From Pseudomonadota bacterium (lineage in GTDB: Bacteria > Pseudomonadota > Gammaproteobacteria > Xanthomonadales > Xanthomonadaceae), in the NCBI GenBank assembly GCA_023423235.1, contig JAFAFY010000028.1, positions 1 to 5,105 on the forward strand: a stretch of DNA of 5,105 nt. Reading direction: 5' to 3'. The notes under the pieces are model-generated. The model searched no databases. It was not told the origin of the DNA and worked only from the letters and a program-made list of their open reading frames with translations. The position numbers were made by a program, and so were the translations under genes. Below are positions 1 through 4,299 of the stretch, piece by piece. Numbering within the stretch: the stretch's first letter is position 1; the number at the start of each line of letters is the position of its first letter.

Positions 1-159
1 CCATTGGCATCCGGTGCGCAACAGGTAAAGCACGGCACACCACACTTCATACAGGTCTACGCTGCGGGGCTTGGTGCGCTTGCGCGCCTGTTCCAGGATC
101 GGAAGGATCTGCTCGAACTGTTCACGAGTCGTGTCGCTTGGATATTGTCTCTTGCGCAT
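1..159 (-). CDS. IS5-family transposase, N-terminal fragment (continues beyond the left edge)
   Basis: The reading frame starts with ATG at 159 and is open for 53 codons to position 1. It encodes a protein beginning MRKRQYPSDTTREQFEQI and reaching LLRTGCQW at the edge. This is the pattern of the small N-terminal domain (DUF4096-type) of IS5-family transposases: a basic opening, the T-EQFE-I-PILE segment, then Y-VWCAVLYLLRTGCQWR. The catalytic DDE residues would lie further along and are not visible, so it cannot be judged whether the gene is complete or active. It is too short inside this window to stand out as an ORF, and a longer frame overlapping it (57-254, minus) is a shadow. The family assignment is from recognition of the motif; the subgroup is inferred from the IS tip. 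Confidence 0.8.
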   Translation of the reverse strand, partial: MRKRQYPSDTTREQFEQILPILEQARKRTKPRSVDLYEVWCAVLYLLRTGCQW

Positions 160-175
160 CCGCACAGTCTGCACT

Positions 176-189
176 GATCTGAAAAGATC
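176..189. repeat. Small subterminal hairpin of the IS
   Basis: GATCT (176-180), GAAA (181-184) and AGATC (185-189) form a perfect 5-bp stem with a GNRA-type tetraloop, between the transposase start and the IS tip. It lies where IS elements often carry subterminal palindromes. No function is proven. Confidence 0.4.
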
Positions 190-1794
190 GTGAACAGGTT
201 CTTAGGCCTGTTCGGTTTCATCGTGGCGCTGTTCCTGCTGCTGCTGGCGCTCAACGGGCATTTGTACGGCCTGCCCGGCCTGCGTGTGTTCGGCCGCTGG
301 GGCCTGCAGGGGATCCTGGCGTTGAGCCTGCTCTACAGCGGGGGCCTGCTGTGGGCCATCTGCACCTATGTGTTTCCGCAGGGTGCGCCTCCCCGGCTCG
401 GTCGCGCGCTGCGCGTGGCGACGGTCGGGCTCGGTGTCCTGGTGCTGCTGTGCCTGTTGAACCTGCCGCTGGCGGATGCGCCGCTGCGGGCATTGATCCC
501 CGCCGTCTGGATGGCTGCCGTGCTGGCCGGACTGGTGCTGCTGGCCGACGCCGTCCGCCGGCGCCTGCCGCTGGCCTGGCTGCTGCTCTCGGCTTGCCTG
601 GTGTACCTGGCCACCGGGCTGTGGGCGGCGGCCGCGAGTCGTGGCTGGGTCGCCAACACACCGATGCTGCACCTGCTCTACCAGGGCCCGGCGGTGGTGT
701 TCGCCCTGACGCTGGGCATGGGATTGATCGGACGCATCGCCGATTACCGCGACCAGCGCGATCGCGACCGCCTGGCGCGTGTGGAGACCGAGCGCCGCAT
801 GCGCTGGGAGGCGGCGCGCGCCGACCTGTCCAGTACCTTGCAGACGCATCTGGCCGGCGCCGACGCCGGCGACATCCCGGTGCGCGGGCTGCGGCTGCTG
901 ATCGAGCACCTGTTGCCGCTGGTGCCCTGCGATTCCTGCGTCGCGGCGGCGCACGGCTTCCATGGCCGGGACCATCTGCTGGCGGAGCCGCCGGAGACCC
1001 TGGCCGACGTGGCCCAGGAGCTGCAGCGCCGGGGCCTGAACCTGCGTCGCCAGGCGGCGGGCGGCCTTGCGCTGCAGCAACCGGCCGGCCGGGTGGCCGG
1101 TGCGCCGGAGGGCGCGATCGAGGCATTGTTGCCGCTGCCGATCCGTGCCCCTGGCTGGGGCGCGCTGCTGTTGCGCCGTGCCGGCGGCGAGGGTTTCAGC
1201 AGCGAAGAGATGGCGATCGCCAGCGAACTGCTGCGCGTCACCCACCTGCATGTGGAACAGGCGGTCACTGCGATCCGGCTGCGCCGGACCGCCGAGATGG
1301 ATGCGCTGACCGGCAGCATGAACCGGCGAGCGGTCGACCACTGGATCGAGCGCGCGTTCGCCCGGGCAGCGCGCGAGGGCGTGCCGATCTCGGTCCTGTT
1401 CGTCGACCTGGACCATTTCAAGCGGGTCAACGACCGCTTCGGCCACGCCTGCGGCGACGACTGCCTGCGCCAGGTCTCGCGCGCGCTGCGCGACGCGCTG
1501 CCCGAGGACGGGGTGCTGGGGCGCTACGGCGGCGAGGAGTTCATCGTGGTACTGCCTGGCCTCGACGGCGCCGCGGCCCGGGTCGTCGGCGAGCGCTTGC
1601 GCGCGGCGGTCGAGGCCCTGGCGGTGCAGCACGAGGGACAGCCGGTGCGCCTGACGGTCAGCGCCGGCATCGCCACCCGGCACGCGGGCGAGAGCACGCC
1701 GGCCGAGACCATCGCCCGCGCCGACAAGGCGCTTTATGCCGCCAAACGACAGGGGCGCAATTGCGTGCAGGTGGCGCCGGCGATTTTCAGCTGA
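190..1794 (+). CDS. Membrane-bound GGDEF diguanylate cyclase, probably N-terminally truncated by the IS
   Basis: It makes cyclic di-GMP from two GTP. The 534-residue frame has six hydrophobic segments (about residues 5-26, 37-62, 73-93, 99-122, 126-148, 157-181). Their sequence style resembles the later helices of the 7TMR-DISM sensor domain. A charged coiled linker follows (about 182-215), then a GAF-like region (about 218-355) and a GGDEF domain (about 365-530). Key residues are present: DALTG 371-375, metal-binding D406, N414 and D415 of the guanine pocket, and GGEEF 447-451. It should therefore be catalytically competent. The RxxD inhibitory site is absent (PEDG at that place). The only start is GTG at 190, inside the IS tip, with no good ribosome binding site and an in-frame TGA at 175-177. 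The first helix or helices and any periplasmic sensor are missing. It may be a broken remnant or a re-started shorter enzyme. The GGDEF call is very sure; the start is not. Confidence 0.85.
   Translation: MNRFLGLFGFIVALFLLLLALNGHLYGLPGLRVFGRWGLQGILALSLLYSGGLLWAICTYVFPQGAPPRLGRALRVATVGLGVLVLLCLLNLPLADAPLRALIPAVWMAAVLAGLVLLADAVRRRLPLAWLLLSACLVYLATGLWAAAASRGWVANTPMLHLLYQGPAVVFALTLGMGLIGRIADYRDQRDRDRLARVETERRMRWEAARADLSSTLQTHLAGADAGDIPVRGLRLLIEHLLPLVPCDSCVAAAHGFHGRDHLLAEPPETLADVAQELQRRGLNLRRQAAGGLALQQPAGRVAGAPEGAIEALLPLPIRAPGWGALLLRRAGGEGFSSEEMAIASELLRVTHLHVEQAVTAIRLRRTAEMDALTGSMNRRAVDHWIERAFARAAREGVPISVLFVDLDHFKRVNDRFGHACGDDCLRQVSRALRDALPEDGVLGRYGGEEFIVVLPGLDGAAARVVGERLRAAVEALAVQHEGQPVRLTVSAGIATRHAGESTPAETIARADKALYAAKRQGRNCVQVAPAIFS
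202..204. other. Candidate target-site duplication TTA beside the IS tip
   Basis: TTA directly follows the inferred IS end (…GGTTC). It has the TNA form used by IS1031-type members of the IS5 family. Only one copy is in the window, so the duplication itself cannot be seen. Confidence 0.35.
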
Positions 1795-1893
1795 GGCGCG
1801 GGCGCAGGGCCGCTCGATAGGCCGGAAACGCCACGCGGCCTTGAAGTGGCGGTGGCTGCCCGCATGCTGGCAGGACGCGATTGCGCGCGATGC

Positions 1894-1898
1894 AGGAG
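1894..1898 (+). promoter_or_regulatory. Ribosome binding site of msrA
   Basis: AGGAG, six bases before ATG at 1905. It decides among three in-frame starts (TTG 1881, ATG 1890, ATG 1905) and gives a 216-residue product. Confidence 0.75.
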
Positions 1899-1904
1899 AC
1901 CGCC

Positions 1905-2555
1905 ATGTCGGGGATCGGAGCGTGGAAACAGCGGCTGCCGCGGCCGCAGGACGCCTTGCCCGGGCGCGAGGCGCCGCTGCCGCTGCACAACGTGCATGCG
2001 GTCAATGGCCGCCCGCTGCGCGGCGATTTCGATGGGTTCGAGCGCGTGCAGTTCGGCATGGGCTGCTTCTGGGGCGCCGAGCGCAAGTTCTGGTCGCTGC
2101 CCGGCGTGGTGACCACCGCGGTCGGCTACGCCGGCGGCGTGACCCCGAACCCGACCTATCGCGAGGTCTGTTCCGGCCAGACCGGCCATGCCGAGGTCGT
2201 GCTGGTGGTCTTCGATCCGGCCGAGGTCGCGTTCGAGACCCTGTTGCAGACCTTCTGGGAAAACCACGACCCGACCCAGGGCATGCGCCAGGGCAACGAC
2301 GTCGGCACCCAGTACCGCTCGGCGCTGTACTGCACCACGCCCGGCCAGTTCGCGCTGGCCACGCGCAGCCGCGATGCCTACCAGGCCCGGCTGCAGGCCG
2401 CCGGGCTGCCGGCGATCACCACCGAGCTGCGCGCCGAGGCGCCGCCGTTCTACTACGCCGAGGACGAACACCAGCAGTACCTGCACAAGCATCCCGGCGG
2501 GTACTGCGGGCTGGGCGGGACCGGCGTGGCCTGTCCGGTGGGATTGACGCTGTAG
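1905..2555 (+). CDS. msrA: Peptide methionine sulfoxide reductase A
   Basis: It reduces methionine-S-sulfoxide in proteins and free methionine sulfoxide, using thioredoxin, in the cytoplasm. The 216-residue product carries the GCFWG signature with catalytic C54, the GHAE motif with E97, and D132 and Y137 in the NDVGTQYRSALY stretch. The two recycling cysteines are C201 (GYCGLGGTG) and C210 (ACPVG). These sit three or four residues beyond E. coli C51, E94, D129, Y134, C198 and C206, so the long E. coli-like form is complete. ATG at 1905 is chosen because AGGAG lies six bases upstream (1894-1898); TTG at 1881 and ATG at 1890 have no such site. It lies 110 bases after the diguanylate cyclase gene on the same strand and converges on the rnk gene. 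No clear promoter is seen. Its closeness to ahpF and oxyR fits a role in peroxide defence. Confidence 0.95.
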   Translation: MSGIGAWKQRLPRPQDALPGREAPLPLHNVHAVNGRPLRGDFDGFERVQFGMGCFWGAERKFWSLPGVVTTAVGYAGGVTPNPTYREVCSGQTGHAEVVLVVFDPAEVAFETLLQTFWENHDPTQGMRQGNDVGTQYRSALYCTTPGQFALATRSRDAYQARLQAAGLPAITTELRAEAPPFYYAEDEHQQYLHKHPGGYCGLGGTGVACPVGLTL

Positions 2556-2597
2556 CTGCGGCATCCGCGGCCGGTGCAGGGCGCTGCCGCGATGGGG

Positions 2598-2635
2598 ATC
2601 ATCCCGGATGATGGGGCGCGCGATGGCCGCGCGCC
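2598..2635. terminator. Hairpins in the msrA-rnk convergent gap, possible bidirectional terminator
   Basis: Two inverted repeats lie back to back in the 91-base gap between the stop codons. ATCATC/GATGAT with a 3-base loop spans 2598-2612. The strong GGCGCGCG (2615-2622), ATGGC loop, CGCGCGCC (2628-2635) is an 8-bp all-GC stem. There is no T-run on either strand, so this is not a classical intrinsic terminator. It may still separate the convergent transcripts or mark 3' ends made by Rho or processing. Confidence 0.4.
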
Positions 2636-2646
2636 GCGGCACACGA

Positions 2647-3069
2647 TCACGCCGTCGGCGGCGTCACCGCAGTAACCCGCAGGCGCAGCGTGCGTCCGCC
2701 GCTGCCTGGCCAGTCGATCTGCTGGCCGACCGAGAGGCCGAGCAGGGCGCTGCCCACTGGCGCCAGCACGGACACGCGCCCGCTGTCGACATCGGCCTCG
2801 TGCGGGTAGACCAGGGTCAGGGTGTGGTGGGAGCCGTCGTGCTCGTCGACGCATTCGACGCTGGCATGCATGCCGACGACGTCGGCCGGGACCTCGCGTT
2901 GCGGCAGCACGTCGGCGCGGTCGAGTTCGCGCTGCAGCGCGGCCGCCGCGGGATTGCCGCGCAGTGCCGGCGCCTCGAGCATCGCCTCCAGGCGCGCGAG
3001 ATCGTGCGCGGAAATACGGATGGCAGGGGCGTTGGACGGCGGCAGGCCGCTCTGGGATTGCGAGGACAT
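2647..3069 (-). CDS. rnk: Rnk / GreA-C-domain regulator (nucleoside diphosphate kinase regulator family)
   Basis: A 140-residue protein, close to the usual Rnk length of about 136. The N-terminal part has a short helical segment typical of Rnk (ISAHDLARLEAMLE, then AAALQRELDRADVLP at about residues 42-56). The C-terminal FKBP-like GreA/GreB domain (about 60-135) carries the family hallmarks VYPHEAD, GRVSVLAPVGSALLGL and GQ-IDWP. Rnk proteins are known to bind RNA polymerase in competition with Gre factors and lack the long antipausing coiled coil; the name refers to an effect on nucleoside diphosphate kinase. ATG at 3069 has AGGAG six bases upstream (3080-3076). It lies downstream of oxyR on the same strand but is separated from it by an insertion and an intrinsic terminator, so it probably has its own promoter or depends on readthrough. 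A gene called orfX is reported after ahpC-ahpF-oxyR in Xanthomonas; whether this is orfX cannot be decided here. Confidence 0.9.
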   Translation of the reverse strand: MSSQSQSGLPPSNAPAIRISAHDLARLEAMLEAPALRGNPAAAALQRELDRADVLPQREVPADVVGMHASVECVDEHDGSHHTLTLVYPHEADVDSGRVSVLAPVGSALLGLSVGQQIDWPGSGGRTLRLRVTAVTPPTA

Positions 3070-3075
3070 CGGGGT

Positions 3076-3080
3076 CTCCT
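3076..3080 (-). promoter_or_regulatory. Ribosome binding site of rnk
   Basis: Minus-strand AGGAG, six bases before the ATG at 3069, which supports that start. Confidence 0.75.
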
Positions 3081-3104
3081 GGTGGATGCAAGGACGGGCA
3101 GGTG

Positions 3105-3132
3105 CAAAGAAAAGCGGCGCCGTGCGCCGCTT
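3105..3132 (-). terminator. Intrinsic terminator between oxyR and rnk
   Basis: On the minus strand, AAGCGGCGC (3132-3124), loop ACG, GCGCCGCTT (3120-3112) makes a perfect 9-bp stem, followed at once by TTCTTTG, so the T-rich tract reads TTTTCTTT. This is a classical Rho-independent terminator for transcripts arriving from oxyR. On the plus strand there is no T-run after the stem. It lies only 42 bases before the rnk start codon, so rnk transcription must start in that short space, or pass through the hairpin from a promoter further upstream. Confidence 0.85.
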
Positions 3133-3143
3133 GGACGGATTGT

Positions 3144-3157
3144 GCCGCGATCGCGGC
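3144..3157. repeat. 14-base perfect palindrome
   Basis: GCCGCGATCGCGGC reads the same on both strands. It lies between the terminator and the 125-bp insertion. In DNA this GC-rich, a palindrome of this size may be incidental, and no binding role is assigned. Confidence 0.3.
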
Positions 3158-3171
3158 CGGCGCGCGACGGG

Positions 3172-3174
3172 TCA
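3172..3174. repeat. Left TCA target duplication of the 125-bp element
   Basis: This TCA sits directly outside the left terminal repeat. Its partner is TCA at 3300-3302, which is the oxyR stop codon on the minus strand. Confidence 0.55.
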
Positions 3175-3299
3175 GAGCCTGAGAAAAAATTGAATGCTGT
3201 CGCGAGACCGTCGCCAGGCGCCCTCGACAAGGCGCAGGGCAACGCAGTCGAGGGCGTCTGGCGGCGGTCGCAGCAGGCAGGCGTGTTTTTCTCGGGCTC
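3175..3299. mobile_element. 125-bp palindromic MITE-like insertion at the oxyR stop codon
   Basis: The whole intercistronic segment is a long imperfect inverted repeat. Its ends are GAGCCTGAGAAAAA (3175-3188) and the complement of GAGCCCGAGAAAAA (3286-3299), matching at 13 of 14 bases. The inner arms, 3206-3228 and 3247-3269, are 23 bases each and match at 21. The loop is 3229-3246, and a short TGCTG/CAGCA pairing (3195-3199 with 3271-3275) links the two parts. TCA lies directly on both sides (3172-3174 and 3300-3302), as expected for a 3-base TNA target duplication. The right TCA is the complement of the oxyR stop TGA, so the gene stays intact. The element has no reading frame of its own and would need a transposase supplied elsewhere. 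It could instead be a REP-type or regulatory RNA structure, but exact flanking repeats favour an insertion. Confidence 0.7.
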
Positions 3300-4217
3300 T
3301 CAGCCGCGGGCGGGCAGGCGCAGCAGGTCCGGCGGCAGCTCGCGCAGCAACGCGGCCACGCTGGCCAGGAACCCCGACATCGCCGAACTCCGGCGCCAGA
3401 CCATGGCGATGTGCCGGCTCGGCGGCGGATCGTCGGCAAAGCCCACCAGGCGGATGTCGGGCGACTGCGCCACCGGCGGCTGCACCGCCAGCATCGGCAG
3501 CAGGGTCACGCCGACATTGGCGGCCACCATCTGCCGCAGGGTTTCCAGGCTGGTGGCCTGGAAACCGGATTTCTCGCTGGCGCCTGCCAGGTGGCAGACA
3601 TCCAGCGCCTGGTCGCGCAGGCAATGGCCGTCCTCGAGCAGCAGCAGGCGCTGCTCGCCGAGGTCGGCCAGGTGCAGGGTGTCGCGGCTGGCCAGCGGGT
3701 GGTGCTCGGGCACCGCCAGCACGAAGGGTTCCTCGAACAGCGGCTCGACATGCAGGTGCTCGTCGTGCACCGGCAGCGCCAGCAGCGCCGCGTCCAGCCG
3801 GCCTTCGCGCAGTTGCGCCAGCAGCACGTCGCTTTTCTCCTCGATCAGCAGCAGTTCCAGTTGCGGAAAGCGCGCGCGGATCGCCGGCACCACGTGCGGC
3901 AGCAGGTAGGGGCCGAGGGTCGGGAACATGCCCAGCCGCAGCGTGCCAGCCTCGGGGTCGCGGTTGCCGCGCGCGACCTCCTTCATCTGTTCGATGTCGC
4001 CGATGATCCGGCGCGCGCGCTCGGCCACCAGCGCGCCGGTCGGGGTCAGCATGACCTTGCGCGGCGCGCGTTCGACCAGCGGCGCGCCGAGTTCTTCCTC
4101 CAGCTTGCGGATCTGGGTCGACAGCGTGGGCTGGCTGACGAAGCAGGCCGCGGCGGCGCGACCGAAGTGGCGGTGGTCGGCCAGCGCGACGAAATACTTC
4201 AGGTCGCGCAGGTTCAC
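3300..4217 (-). CDS. oxyR: Hydrogen peroxide-sensing LysR-type regulator OxyR
   Basis: A 305-residue protein, the same length as E. coli OxyR. Residues 1-60 form the winged helix-turn-helix (MNLRDLKYFVALADHRHFGRA, then FVSQPTLSTQIRKLEEELG). From about residue 90 follows the LysR substrate-binding fold. The two redox cysteines are C199 (LEDGHCLRDQA) and C208 (DVCHLAGASEKS), exactly the E. coli positions, so the peroxide-driven disulfide switch should work. The start is GTG at 4217: it aligns with the first residue of the family, and GGAG lies eight bases upstream. The stop TGA at 3302-3300 coincides with the target duplication of the 125-bp insertion. It lies 82 bases after ahpF on the same strand, so co-transcription with ahpF is likely. 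OxyR commonly activates peroxide genes such as ahpC, ahpF and katG. No change in a key residue was seen. Confidence 0.96.
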   Translation of the reverse strand: MNLRDLKYFVALADHRHFGRAAAACFVSQPTLSTQIRKLEEELGAPLVERAPRKVMLTPTGALVAERARRIIGDIEQMKEVARGNRDPEAGTLRLGMFPTLGPYLLPHVVPAIRARFPQLELLLIEEKSDVLLAQLREGRLDAALLALPVHDEHLHVEPLFEEPFVLAVPEHHPLASRDTLHLADLGEQRLLLLEDGHCLRDQALDVCHLAGASEKSGFQATSLETLRQMVAANVGVTLLPMLAVQPPVAQSPDIRLVGFADDPPPSRHIAMVWRRSSAMSGFLASVAALLRELPPDLLRLPARG

Positions 4218-4242
4218 CGGCGGCGCTCCGGACGCGCGGACG

Positions 4243-4271
4243 CAGCTGCCGGCATCAGGCGCCGGCAGCTG
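4243..4271 (-). promoter_or_regulatory. Stem-loop in the ahpF-oxyR intercistronic gap
   Basis: CAGCTGCCGGC (4243-4253) and GCCGGCAGCTG (4261-4271) form a perfect 11-bp stem with a 7-base loop. It lies between the ahpF stop (4300) and the oxyR start (4217). No T-run follows on the minus strand, so it is not a classical terminator. It may act as a partial terminator, an RNA processing or stabilising hairpin that sets the ratio of ahpF to oxyR message, or an inverted-repeat binding site. Confidence 0.5.
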
Positions 4272-4299
4272 TTGCGGGGGCGGGCGGCGCGTCGTCCGC

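Larger units (their letters stand above)
1..201 (-). mobile_element. End of an IS5-family insertion sequence (partial, runs off left edge)
   Basis: The left edge carries the transposase N-terminus on the minus strand plus about 42 bases of non-coding IS tip. Read inward from position 201, the tip begins GAACCTGTTCACGATC, which fits the style of IS5-family terminal repeats. The next host bases, TTA at 202-204, fit the 3-base TNA target duplication of the IS1031-type subgroup. A small hairpin (GATCT, GAAA loop, AGATC, at 176-189) sits just inside the tip. The boundary at 201 is inferred, because the other end of the element, and so its matching inverted repeat and second TTA, lies outside the window. 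The IS joins a diguanylate cyclase gene that appears to have lost its 5' part. Confidence 0.72.

Noticed and set aside
138..190. Outward promoter in the IS driving the cyclase gene
   Set aside because: TTGGAT and TTGTCT resemble -35 boxes, but no convincing -10 box lies at proper spacing.
57..254. Minus-strand 65-codon frame over the IS tip
   Set aside because: It overlaps the recognisable transposase N-terminus in another frame and has no family character.
202..1683. Long minus-strand frame of 493 codons opposite the diguanylate cyclase
   Set aside because: It mirrors the GGDEF gene, has low-complexity Gln/Arg/Ala/Pro composition and no recognisable domain. Such open antisense frames are common in GC-rich DNA.
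1881..1904. TTG at 1881 or ATG at 1890 as the msrA start
   Set aside because: Neither has a ribosome binding site. ATG at 1905 has AGGAG at good distance and gives the expected 216-residue length.
1795..1904. Promoter or terminator between the cyclase and msrA
   Set aside because: Only a weak -35-like TTGAAG near 1842 and short 4-5 bp stems are seen, with no T-run and no -10 box, so nothing is claimed.
1736..2611. Plus-strand frame of 291 codons over the end of the cyclase and msrA
   Set aside because: It is out of frame with the conserved MsrA motifs and Arg/Ala-rich, so it is a shadow.
3145..3156. CCGCGATCGCGG as a regulator binding site
   Set aside because: GC-rich palindromes of this length occur often at this base composition, and nothing ties it to a known factor.
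2608..3909. Long plus-strand frame of 433 codons across rnk, the insertion and oxyR
   Set aside because: It is antisense to two clearly recognised genes, rich in Arg/Ser/Ala, and changes character at each real gene border.
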